The notes beneath the pieces were generated by a model. That model had not been told where the DNA came from. It did no database searches and saw only the letters and a program-made list of their open reading frames with translations. Of a stretch of 11,020 bases of DNA, positions 1-5,985 are shown piece after piece. Each line of letters begins with the position of its first letter. Position 1 is the stretch's first letter. Source of the DNA: JACRPZ01 sp040758255 (GTDB lineage Bacteria; Nitrospirota; Thermodesulfovibrionia; UBA6902); the NCBI GenBank assembly GCA_040758255.1, contig JBFLVX010000075.1, forward strand, positions 1 to 11,020. The letters run 5' to 3'. A program made the translations under genes and the position numbers.

Positions 1-668
1 ATGAGCTGTGCTATGAACATATGAACATGCCTGTGCAGTTTTCTTTAACACCCGAAAATATTACGGTGGAACAGATCGAACAGGAGCTTTATCATGTTGG
101 CAAGTCCGAAAAATTAGGGCTTCTCCTCGGAATATTAAGGCGTGACTCCAACGGACGCTATTTGATCTTTTGCAATACAAAGGCCGCGGTAGAACGGCTT
201 GAGGCATTTCTCAACGCCAATGGTCTGGCAGCCTCCCCAATCACCGGAGACCTTGACCAAAGGAAGCGTATGAAGGTGCTTTCACAGTTCAAGGCCGGTA
301 CGTTGCCTATCCTTGTTGCCACAGATGTGGCGAGCAGGGGTCTCCATATTGACGACGTGACGCATGTTATCAACTATGACCTGCCGCAGGACCCGGAAGA
401 TTATGTGCACAGAATCGGCAGGACAGCCCGCGCCGGAGCTGTCGGCAGGGCGATAACCCTTGCGTGCGAGGAGTATGTCCATTCACTGCATGACGTAGAG
501 GAGTACATAAAGCAGAAGATACCGGTTATGCCGCTCACATCTGAGATGATCGTCACTGATTATCGCAGAAGGCCGTTGCATGAAAAGAAAAAGCCGTTCA
601 GCCCTCAGAGCAAAAAGCCCCGTCAGATGCGCGGAAAAGAAAAATTCTCACGAGCAAAAAAATATTGA
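1..668 (+). CDS. rhlB: DEAD-box ATP-dependent RNA helicase, RhlB-like, C-terminal part (5' partial)
   Basis: This is the second RecA-like domain of a DEAD-box RNA helicase, an enzyme that unwinds RNA duplexes using ATP. The frame stays open to the left edge (first full codon at base 3), and the residues before the first ATG (ELCYEHMN) align with the RhlB stretch ELAFEQMN, so the ATG at 21 is internal and the DEAD half lies outside the window. Visible motifs are motif IV (LIFCNT, about 163-180), motif V (ATDVASRG, 318-341) and motif VI (HRIGRTARAG, 408-437). The stretch GLHIDDVTHVINYDLP and the later LACEEY and EEYI are close to E. coli RhlB. The last roughly 35 residues are rich in Lys and Arg, as in RNA-binding tails of this family. 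The gene stops 22 bases before the convergent yraN. The DEAD-box family is certain; the RhlB subfamily is likely. Confidence 0.9.
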   Translation, partial: ELCYEHMNMPVQFSLTPENITVEQIEQELYHVGKSEKLGLLLGILRRDSNGRYLIFCNTKAAVERLEAFLNANGLAASPITGDLDQRKRMKVLSQFKAGTLPILVATDVASRGLHIDDVTHVINYDLPQDPEDYVHRIGRTARAGAVGRAITLACEEYVHSLHDVEEYIKQKIPVMPLTSEMIVTDYRRRPLHEKKKPFSPQSKKPRQMRGKEKFSRAKKY

Positions 669-690
669 CGGCAAAGTAGAAATATAACCC

Positions 691-1035
691 TCATGCCTCA
701 AATGCGTCCCTGATCAATTCAAACTGAGGGTTCCCATCTTTATAGCAGATGCTCACAACATCAAACCTGCATGGGGGAATATCCTTCAGCTTCTTCAGAT
801 ATAAGAGCGCCGCGCCGGAAATCTTTCTCTTTTTAGATTTGTTTACCGCCTCAAAAGGCATGCCGTATTCTATGCTCTCTCTTGTCTTTACTTCAATAAA
901 GGCGAGCGTCTCTCCGTCAATTGCGATAATGTCTATTTCCCCTACAGGAGTCCTGTAGTTCTGAGAGATAACCTTATAGCCCTCTTTCTTCAGGAACTTT
1001 ACAGCAAGCGCCTCTCCTTTGTCCCCCAGTTTCAT
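691..1035 (-). CDS. yraN: YraN family putative endonuclease (UPF0102)
   Basis: A small protein (114 aa) of the YraN/UPF0102 family, which has a PD-(D/E)XK nuclease-like fold related to Holliday-junction resolvases. Its substrate in the cell is not firmly known. The conserved features are present: LGDKGEALA near the N-terminus, NYRTPVGEID at residues 26-35 with the acidic E33 and D35, and FIEVKTR at 46-52 carrying E48 and K50 of the nuclease core. RFDVV follows at 90-94 and a C-terminal DAF as in the family. Length is normal. It starts 12 bases after the hisI stop with no strong ribosome site (GAG only), which suggests translation coupled to hisI. Family assignment is firm; biochemical activity is inferred from the motif. 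Confidence 0.9.
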   Translation of the reverse strand: MKLGDKGEALAVKFLKKEGYKVISQNYRTPVGEIDIIAIDGETLAFIEVKTRESIEYGMPFEAVNKSKKRKISGAALLYLKKLKDIPPCRFDVVSICYKDGNPQFELIRDAFEA

Positions 1036-1047
1036 AAGAACACTCGC

Positions 1048-1374
1048 TCATCCGTCTTTCTGTAACTTTCTGTAAAAACATGTCCTGTTGCCGGTATGGC
1101 ATGCCCCTGAGCCGGCTTGTTCGACCTTTATAAGCAGGGTGTCCTCATCACAGTCATAGAGAATCTCCTTCACGATCTGAATATTTCCCGAGGTCTCGCC
1201 CTTTACCCAGTATTTCTGTCTTGACCTGCTCCAAAAACAGGTCTTGCCTGACTCAATAGTCTTTTCCAGAGATTCTCTGTTCATATATGCCATCATTAAA
1301 ACCTCATTGCTGTTAACATCCTGAATTATCGCCGGGATCAGACCCTTTTCATCATACTTTAATTCCGGTATCAT
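1048..1374 (-). CDS. hisI: Phosphoribosyl-AMP cyclohydrolase (histidine biosynthesis)
   Basis: HisI opens the adenine ring of phosphoribosyl-AMP, the third step of histidine synthesis, in the cytoplasm. At 108 aa it is the single-domain form without the HisE pyrophosphohydrolase fused in enteric bacteria. The family motifs are clear: FWSRSRQKYWVKGETSGN at residues 47-64, DCDED at 74-78 (the magnesium-binding aspartates D74, D76 and D78, plus zinc ligand C75), and ACHTGNRTC at 91-99 with the other zinc cysteines C92 and C99. The ATG start is backed by a strong Shine-Dalgarno sequence (AGAGGAGG on the minus strand, 1379-1386). It is separated from any other his gene in this window and lies just upstream of yraN, probably on the same transcript. 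Confidence 0.96.
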   Translation of the reverse strand: MIPELKYDEKGLIPAIIQDVNSNEVLMMAYMNRESLEKTIESGKTCFWSRSRQKYWVKGETSGNIQIVKEILYDCDEDTLLIKVEQAGSGACHTGNRTCFYRKLQKDG

Positions 1375-1409
1375 TATTCCTCCTCTTACGGTATCTTATT
1401 GTCAATATT

Positions 1410-1612
1410 AACCACAGAGAACACGGAGATATTTTTAATTAACAACAGCTTAAAGCTTTCCCACCTCTGTGACCTCTTCTCTCTTATTCTTTATTCTTCC
1501 TTACTAAGGCTTTTTTAGAGTTCACAGAATTACCTCTTTGAAATATTTGCCCTGTTCTTATCAGACATATTTGCTATATTAAATGCTGTGCCTTTCTGTG
1601 GTCTCTGTGGTT
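1410..1612. repeat. Imperfect inverted repeat of CCACAGAGA type flanking an intergenic segment
   Basis: The left arm (1410-1429) reads AACCACAGAGA followed by ACACGGAGA. The reverse complement of 1593-1612 reads AACCACAGAGA followed by CCACAGAAA. The arms match at 17 of 20 positions, with the first 11 identical. Between them, 1464-1484 on the minus strand carries GAGGTCACAGAGG-like sequence, and 1521-1528 (TTCACAGA) may be another decayed copy. CACAGAG-rich intergenic repeats of this general appearance are something I recall from several bacterial lineages, but I cannot name a defined family. No transposase gene or clear target duplication is visible. It could be a degraded small dispersed repeat or simply a diverged palindromic element. 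Confidence 0.55.
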
Positions 1613-1621
1613 TCATTTGTA

Positions 1622-1630
1622 TGGTATAAT
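1622..1630 (+). promoter_or_regulatory. Extended -10 promoter for the DUF4390-kinase unit
   Basis: TGGTATAAT combines a perfect TATAAT hexamer (1625-1630) with an upstream TGn extension, the classic extended -10 of sigma70 promoters, which can work with a poor -35. The expected -35 zone (about 1602-1607, TCTCTG) is poor and falls inside the right arm of the inverted repeat. Transcription would start near 1637, giving a short leader before the ATG at 1665. This position also rules out the more upstream TTG start of the same frame. Confidence 0.65.
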
Positions 1631-1664
1631 TAAATACATTTTTCATCATGCGATCAAGAAAGAA

Positions 1665-2231
1665 ATGATTAAAAAGCTCTTCTTCCCTCTCTTCATAGTC
1701 TGTTCTGTATTAACTCATGCAATAGCCGTCGCCGCACCGATGGAACTTACAGCGCCTGAGGTGGAGATTAAAGAGAACAATATCATTGTAAACAGCGGCA
1801 TTAACAATGTCAAAGAATTTGAAGAGACGATTAAATCAGGAGTTGCAAAAGAGATTATATTCAATATAGAGCTTATAAGGTCGTGGAGATTCTGGCCTGA
1901 TGAATTTGTCGTGGCAAAGAAGATAACAAGGGTTGTTAAATTTGACAATTTGCGGGAGCAGTATCATGTATCTTCGGATTACGGGAATTCGCTCGTTGAG
2001 CAGCATTTCAAAGATCACAATCTTATAAAGGACAGGATATTTGTGACCGGTGCCGTAAATATTGCAAATATCAAGGAGCTTGATCCGGGCAAATATTATG
2101 TCAGGGTTGTGGTGGAATCAAAGGGCACTGAAGAGCCGCCGTTGGTCGGATTTTTAATGCACTTCATTCCCGAGGTGGAGATGAGGCTTGCGAGAGAATC
2201 AAAGGCATTCATCGTGAGAGGGGATAAATGA
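1665..2231 (+). CDS. Exported DUF4390 domain protein
   Basis: A 188-aa protein resembling the DUF4390 family, whose function is unknown. The N-terminus looks like a Sec signal peptide: MIKK, then a hydrophobic stretch LFFPLFIVCSVL, then an Ala-rich end (residues 19-24) where signal peptidase I could cut, so the mature protein of about 165 residues is likely periplasmic. Recognisable family-like features are an alternating beta pattern, LIRSWRFWPDE in the middle, and LDPGKYYVRVVVE towards the end. The ATG at 1665 is chosen because it begins the signal peptide and lies downstream of the promoter; the site before it (AAGAAAGAA) is only a weak ribosome site. It overlaps the kinase gene by four bases (ATGA), so the two are translationally coupled. 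This, with its export, suggests it serves or stabilises the sensor. The family call is from memory of its sequence pattern. Confidence 0.78.
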   Translation: MIKKLFFPLFIVCSVLTHAIAVAAPMELTAPEVEIKENNIIVNSGINNVKEFEETIKSGVAKEIIFNIELIRSWRFWPDEFVVAKKITRVVKFDNLREQYHVSSDYGNSLVEQHFKDHNLIKDRIFVTGAVNIANIKELDPGKYYVRVVVESKGTEEPPLVGFLMHFIPEVEMRLARESKAFIVRGDK

Positions 2232-4273
2232 AGAATCTGAAGATTCTTTTAGGCCTCTTTATCTTCCTGATCGCGTCCATAATAATCACGGGCTTCACCC
2301 TCAATTACCTCGGCATCGAGCACGGACACCTTCTCATAAAGATAGGTGTTGTATTTATAGCCGTAAATATAATCTTATATCTGCTTCTTCTCATATTCTC
2401 CGTAGGCAGGAACCTCCTCAATCTGTACTCAGAAAAGAGGCAGAAGGCCATAGGCTCAAAATTTAGGACGCAGCTCGTATTCTCTTTTTTAGGGCTTACC
2501 CTCATCCCGTCAATACTTCTCTTCATCCTCTCATATCAGCTCATCAACAATTCCATAGACACATGGTTTTCAATAGAGGTTCAGAAGCCTGTTCATGATT
2601 CACTGGATATTGCGAGGGTATTTTATTCGTATGAAAGGGATAATGTTAAAAATTACGCTGAACTCATCGCGTCAGACCGGAACCTCCTTAATAATGCACG
2701 CGGGAGCACGGAGCTTAAGAGCTTTTTCCTTACATCGCCTGACTCGGAGGATTCGGAGATGATAAGGAATGCCTTTAACGGCGTCACTGACACAGAGATC
2801 ATATCTCAAAAAAGCGGGGATGTAATAAGGGCTGCTTCTCCGGTAAGAAGCGAAGGGAGAATCACCGGCATTATCGTTGTTGAGAAGGGCATCCCACGTA
2901 GCATCGTGGAGAAGATGGAGGCTATCAGAAAGGCGTACAATGACTATAACCAGATCAGCATGCAGCAGCAGCCGGTCAGGTTTGTCTACTTCTTCATGCT
3001 CACGATCGCCACGCTCATGATTATATTCCTTGCTCTCTGGATATCGCTTCGTATTGCAAAGGGCATAACCGTTCCCATACAATCGCTTGCCGAGGCAACC
3101 AGGAATGTCGCTCATGGAGACCTCGATTTCAGGATAAACCTTGTACGAGATGATGAGATAGGGCTTTTGATCAATTCCTTTAACAAGATGCTTGAGGATT
3201 TAAAGGAAGGCAAGCAGTCCCTTGAGCAGTCCTATAAAGAGTCTGACAGAAGAAGGCTTAACATGGAGGCTATCCTTGAGAGCATCAATTCAGGCGTTAT
3301 ATTTTTTGACCGCACCGGTAGGATAGCAACAATGAACAATGCAGCATGTTCAATGCTGAACATAGAGCACGACAGTATGACAGGCAAGGGACATAAGGAG
3401 CTTACAGGCAGGCTTCAATCCGAGGAGTTGAGTTTAATGGTAAAGAATCTCGTTGAGAGCGCATCCGGTTCAGTGGAGAAAGAGATTCATATATACATTA
3501 ACGGCAGGCCTATGGATCTGAGGGTTTATATGACAACCCTCAAAGACTCCGCTAAGAACTTCACCGGAACTCTCGTTGTGTTTGATAATCTTACCGAGAT
3601 TATAATGGCTCAGAGGGCGCTTGCATGGCAGGAGGTTGCCAGAAGGGTTGCGCATGAGATCAAAAATCCGCTCACCCCTATAAAACTGTCTGCTGAAAGA
3701 TTGTTTAAAAAATGGCATGAAAAGTCAGATGATTTTGACGATGTTTTGACAAGATCCACCAAAACTATAGTGAAGGAAGTCAATAGTCTCAGGTCTCTTG
3801 TTGATGAGTTTTCAAAGTTCGGGAAGATGCCTAAGATATATCTTGAACCGGCAGATGTTAAGCATATAATAACAGAGGTTGCCGAGCTTTACAGCAACGC
3901 AAAAGAATTGGAGATAATTGCTTCATTACAAGAGACACCCCGCATAGAGCTTGACAGGGAGCATATAAAGAGGGCGTTAATAAATCTTATGGATAACGCC
4001 ATTCAGTCCGGCACCCGTAAGATATGGCTTAATTCATATTACCTTCCGTCATTCGACCTCATAAGGATAGAGGTCATAGACGAAGGGGCTGGAGTATCGG
4101 AAGAGAACAAGGAGAAGCTTTTCTCCCCTTATTTTTCCACGAAGAAGGACGGAACGGGTTTAGGCCTCGCCATCGTCAATAGTATAATATCAAAACACAG
4201 GGGATACATAAGGGTGCAGGACAATGATCCGAGAGGAAGCAAATTTATCATCGAACTGCCTGTAGGACATTAA
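2228..4273 (+). CDS. NtrY-family membrane sensor histidine kinase
   Basis: A 681-aa membrane histidine kinase built like NtrY. Hydrophobic segments lie at about residues 5-27, 36-59 and 83-105, then a roughly 145-residue extracytoplasmic region, then a fourth segment at 252-275. The basic stretch at 61-82 fits a cytoplasmic loop. A HAMP domain follows (about 276-330), a PAS domain (about 343-455, starting MEAILESINSGVIFFD), the HisKA dimerisation helix with phospho-acceptor H476 in VAHEIKNPLTPIKLSAERL, and an ATPase domain with N586/N590 (NLMDN), D618/G620/G622 (DEGAG), FSPYFSTK and GTGLGLA. Nothing essential is missing. A purine-rich ribosome site (AGAGGGGA, 2217-2224) lies in the end of the DUF4390 gene. 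NtrY partners are normally NtrX-type regulators, yet no response regulator follows here. The signal sensed cannot be told; nitrogen control is only one possibility. Confidence 0.92.
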   Translation: MKNLKILLGLFIFLIASIIITGFTLNYLGIEHGHLLIKIGVVFIAVNIILYLLLLIFSVGRNLLNLYSEKRQKAIGSKFRTQLVFSFLGLTLIPSILLFILSYQLINNSIDTWFSIEVQKPVHDSLDIARVFYSYERDNVKNYAELIASDRNLLNNARGSTELKSFFLTSPDSEDSEMIRNAFNGVTDTEIISQKSGDVIRAASPVRSEGRITGIIVVEKGIPRSIVEKMEAIRKAYNDYNQISMQQQPVRFVYFFMLTIATLMIIFLALWISLRIAKGITVPIQSLAEATRNVAHGDLDFRINLVRDDEIGLLINSFNKMLEDLKEGKQSLEQSYKESDRRRLNMEAILESINSGVIFFDRTGRIATMNNAACSMLNIEHDSMTGKGHKELTGRLQSEELSLMVKNLVESASGSVEKEIHIYINGRPMDLRVYMTTLKDSAKNFTGTLVVFDNLTEIIMAQRALAWQEVARRVAHEIKNPLTPIKLSAERLFKKWHEKSDDFDDVLTRSTKTIVKEVNSLRSLVDEFSKFGKMPKIYLEPADVKHIITEVAELYSNAKELEIIASLQETPRIELDREHIKRALINLMDNAIQSGTRKIWLNSYYLPSFDLIRIEVIDEGAGVSEENKEKLFSPYFSTKKDGTGLGLAIVNSIISKHRGYIRVQDNDPRGSKFIIELPVGH

Positions 4274-4289
4274 ATAGAGGTGAATATCT

Positions 4290-4682
4290 ATGGCGATTAA
4301 ATACATGCTATTCGGCCAATACCTTCTTAAAAAGGGACTGATAAAAGCAGGCGACACGATAAATGCAAGAATTTTACAGTTAAGGAATAATCGCAAGATA
4401 GGAGATATTGCAAGAGAGCGGGGATGGCTGACTGATGAAGAGATAGACAAAATCCTTGTTATTCAGGAAGAGACGCTGGATAAATTCGGAGAGATTGCCG
4501 TCAAAGAAGAATTCCTGACTGAAGCCCAGATTGGTGAATTGCTGCACGCACAGAAAGACAGCTATCTTTTCTTCGGAGAGGCGCTGGTTCAGCTCGGCGC
4601 TATATCAGAGGAAGATATGAAGAAGAACCTGAAGGAGTTCAATAAGCTCAAGTATTCCGCTGCCGATTTGTCCGAGAGTTAA
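4290..4682 (+). CDS. Stand-alone protein of four MshEN-like 29-residue repeats
   Basis: A 130-aa soluble protein with no signal peptide, made almost wholly of four repeats with an exact 29-residue period. Glycines fall at 9, 38, 67 and 96; a second glycine at 16, 45 and 103 (E74 in the third unit); glutamines at 30, 59 and 88 (F117 in the fourth). The Gly-to-Gln distance of 21 and the period of 29 match the MshEN motif (RLGxxL...GL...Q, 24 residues plus a 5-residue spacer) found at the N-terminus of GspE/MshE/PilB-type ATPases, where paired motifs bind cyclic di-GMP. No ATPase domain is attached. The usual Arg before the first Leu-Gly is replaced by L7, K36, K65 and F94, so binding may be altered or lost. 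It has a clear ribosome site (AGAGGTGA, 4276-4283), lies 16 bases after the kinase stop, and is likely cotranscribed with it. Function unknown; ligand binding is inference. Confidence 0.8.
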   Translation: MAIKYMLFGQYLLKKGLIKAGDTINARILQLRNNRKIGDIARERGWLTDEEIDKILVIQEETLDKFGEIAVKEEFLTEAQIGELLHAQKDSYLFFGEALVQLGAISEEDMKKNLKEFNKLKYSAADLSES

Positions 4683-4711
4683 TTGACTTATTTCATAGAG
4701 TATTTTATAGT
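4683..4711 (+). promoter_or_regulatory. Sigma70-type promoter for the yicC operon
   Basis: TTGACT (4683-4688) and TATAGT (4706-4711) each match the consensus at five of six positions and are separated by exactly 17 bases. The promoter begins directly after the stop codon of the repeat-protein gene and points to yicC about 105 bases downstream, with a start site expected near 4718. It would drive the long housekeeping run that follows, in addition to any read-through from upstream. Confidence 0.7.
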
Positions 4712-4816
4712 GATATGGCTTTAAAAAACCTCAAAAACCATATTTAATCGCAGAAAAGATGTTCTTCAAGCTCAATAAGCGGTTTTCGTGAGTCTCCTTG
4801 TGGATAGCTTAACACT
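4712..4816 (+). other. Leader region of the yicC operon
   Basis: About 100 untranslated bases between the promoter and yicC. It is A-rich at first, with a direct repeat AAAAACC (4724-4730 within a longer A run, and 4733-4739) and an inverted pair ATATGG (4713-4718) and CCATAT (4738-4743) enclosing 19 bases. GGTTTT near 4781-4786 could pair with an upstream AAAACC, and GCTTA near the start codon with TAAGC near 4776-4780, so alternative folds are imaginable. No known riboswitch class is recognised and no T-run terminator is present. A regulatory role is speculative. Confidence 0.35.
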
Positions 4817-5668
4817 ATGAAAATACAGTCAATGACAGGCTTCGGAAAAGGCGCGGCGGGAAATTTTAAGGTGGAGATACGCTCGGTTAATCATAAGAAC
4901 CTTGATATCCAGCTAAGCATCCCTCCGTATATGTACTCATATGAGCCGGAGATCAAGAATCTGGTGAAGCAGAGGTTTCAGCGCGGGCGCATAGACATAT
5001 ATATGCCGAGACAGGAGGGCGATGGCCGGAAACTTACACTGAATGCTTCTGCGGCAAGAAAATATTACGAAGCCCTCGTTTCTTTAAAAGAAGAACTTTC
5101 CCTTACTGACAATGTAAGCCTCGAACTTCTGGCTTCGCAAAAGGATATATTCCTTATGGATGAGCCTGTGATTGAATCGGCTGAGTTTTTCACCGCTCTT
5201 GATATGGCGTTAAGGGAACTTGAGGAGTCGCGTATTGAAGAGGGGGGGCATCTTGCCGATGATATAAGAGGGAGGCTCGCTCTCCTTAATAAATATCTTA
5301 ATTCTATTGAGAGCAAGCGTGCGGAAGTTATCGCCGGCGCAAAGGCGGCCCTTCTGGAGAGGCTGAAGGAGCTTCTGGATAATACCCCCATTGATGAATC
5401 GCGCATTATTCAGGAGGCGGCTATCATGATCGAGAGGTCGGATATAACTGAAGAGATCGTCAGGGCGGGGAGGCATCTTAAGAGCTTTGAGGAGCTTCTG
5501 GGGTCTGACGACCCTTCTGGCAAGAAGATGGACTTTATTATACAGGAGCTTCGAAGAGAAGCGAATACAATAGGGTCTAAGACATCCGATTTTGAGACAG
5601 CGGAAAATGTGATTGAGATGAAGCATGAACTGGAGAAGATCAGGGAGCAGACTCAAAATCTTCAGTGA
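4817..5668 (+). CDS. yicC: YicC/YloC family endoribonuclease
   Basis: A 283-aa protein of the YicC family, cytoplasmic proteins reported to be endoribonucleases that act on structured RNAs including small RNAs. The N-terminal signature SMTGFGKG (residues 5-12) and IRSVNHKNLD (21-30) belong to the YicC-like domain. The C-terminal domain (DUF1732) has the conserved ERSDITEEIVR (206-216), DFIIQELRREANTIGSK (239-255) and EKIREQTQNLQ (273-283), close to the family consensus. Length is typical. The ATG at 4817 is the first start after an in-frame TAG at 4805-4807, but only a weak GGAT precedes it, so initiation may be inefficient or depend on leader structure. A run of seven G (5242-5248) sits inside the gene with the frame intact on both sides. 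It is the first gene of the operon; yicC next to gmk is a common arrangement. Confidence 0.95.
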   Translation: MKIQSMTGFGKGAAGNFKVEIRSVNHKNLDIQLSIPPYMYSYEPEIKNLVKQRFQRGRIDIYMPRQEGDGRKLTLNASAARKYYEALVSLKEELSLTDNVSLELLASQKDIFLMDEPVIESAEFFTALDMALRELEESRIEEGGHLADDIRGRLALLNKYLNSIESKRAEVIAGAKAALLERLKELLDNTPIDESRIIQEAAIMIERSDITEEIVRAGRHLKSFEELLGSDDPSGKKMDFIIQELRREANTIGSKTSDFETAENVIEMKHELEKIREQTQNLQ

Positions 5669-5706
5669 ATTTTGATTGTTAGAGTAAGCAAAAAAATAGA
5701 TAGTTC

Positions 5707-5714
5707 GAGGTGAG
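5707..5714 (+). promoter_or_regulatory. Ribosome binding site that fixes the remA start
   Basis: GAGGTGAG lies 4 bases before the ATG at 5719. A GTG at 5710 in the same frame is part of this Shine-Dalgarno sequence and so is unlikely to be the true start. The ATG start gives an N-terminus closer to that of other RemA proteins. Confidence 0.7.
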
Positions 5715-5718
5715 AGTT

Positions 5719-5979
5719 ATGAAGGGAACAAGCAAAGGGCTGCCGATGATAAATATCGGCTTCGGCAATGTTGTTTCATCTAACAGGGTGATAGCGATTG
5801 TTGCGCCGGGTTCTTCTCCAATCAAGAGATTGCGTGAGGAGGCTGGCGAAAGGGGCAAACTTATTGACGCGACACAGGGGCGCAAAACAAGATCCATTGT
5901 TGTCACTGACAGCGACCATGTAATATTGTCCGCATTACAGGTTGAGACCATTACGCAAAGATTTTTATCCGAGGAATAA
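5719..5979 (+). CDS. remA: RemA-like regulator (DUF370)
   Basis: An 86-aa protein of the RemA/DUF370 family. In Bacillus subtilis RemA is a ring-forming DNA-binding activator of biofilm matrix genes; its job in Gram-negative-type bacteria is poorly known. The whole conserved core is present: INIGFGNVV (11-19), NRVIAIVAPGSSPIKRL (22-38), LIDATQGRKTRS (48-59, with the basic residues R55, K56 and R58 in the region known to contact DNA in RemA), and DSDHVILSALQVET (64-77). It lies 50 bases after yicC and 6 bases before gmk, the same yicC-remA-gmk-rpoZ order seen in Firmicutes and some other phyla. That order suggests a conserved link to growth rather than to biofilm alone. The family is certain; a regulatory function here is inferred. 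Confidence 0.92.
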   Translation: MKGTSKGLPMINIGFGNVVSSNRVIAIVAPGSSPIKRLREEAGERGKLIDATQGRKTRSIVVTDSDHVILSALQVETITQRFLSEE

Positions 5980-5985
5980 TAAAGT

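Larger units (their letters stand above)
1375..1664. other. Divergent intergenic region between hisI and the DUF4390 gene
   Basis: A 290-base, AT-rich stretch without a convincing gene. It holds the hisI ribosome site at its left end, an inverted pair of CCACAGAGA-type sequences (1410-1429 and 1593-1612) with decayed internal copies, and a rightward extended -10 promoter near the right end (1622-1630). An open frame begins with TTG at 1617 and runs into the DUF4390 gene, but that codon lies upstream of the -10 element, so it is unlikely to be on the transcript. For the leftward hisI transcript I see only a TTGACA-like hexamer (1400-1405) too close to the gene to pair with a usable -10. Confidence 0.7.

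Noticed and set aside
13..28. Tandem ATGAACAT repeat and ATG at 21 as the helicase start
   Set aside because: The frame is open through the left edge and the preceding residues align with RhlB, so the ATG is internal and the octamer repeat is probably chance.
1400..1405. TTGACA on the minus strand as the hisI -35
   Set aside because: The matching -10 position would coincide with the hisI ribosome site and reads GAGGAA.
1499..1518. CCTTA-C-TAAGG followed by a T run, terminator-like
   Set aside because: The loop would be one base, the stem is AT-rich, and no plus-strand gene ends upstream of it.
1617..1664. Upstream TTG start extending the DUF4390 protein by 16 residues
   Set aside because: The TTG lies before the -10 element of the promoter and the extension would spoil a clean signal peptide.
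2672..3115. 147-residue minus-strand open frame over the kinase gene
   Set aside because: Antisense to the sensor and fourth membrane segment of a clearly real kinase; no recognisable protein features.
4715..4747. Possible 10-residue leader peptide before yicC
   Set aside because: Its ATG falls just upstream of the expected transcript start (about 4718) and it has no ribosome site.
5242..5248. Run of seven G inside yicC as a frameshift or phase-variable site
   Set aside because: Conserved YicC motifs continue in the same frame on both sides, so the gene is intact; slippage cannot be judged from one sequence.
5210..5656. 148-residue minus-strand open frame over yicC
   Set aside because: It is antisense to a well-conserved gene, has no recognisable domain and no ribosome site that I can see.
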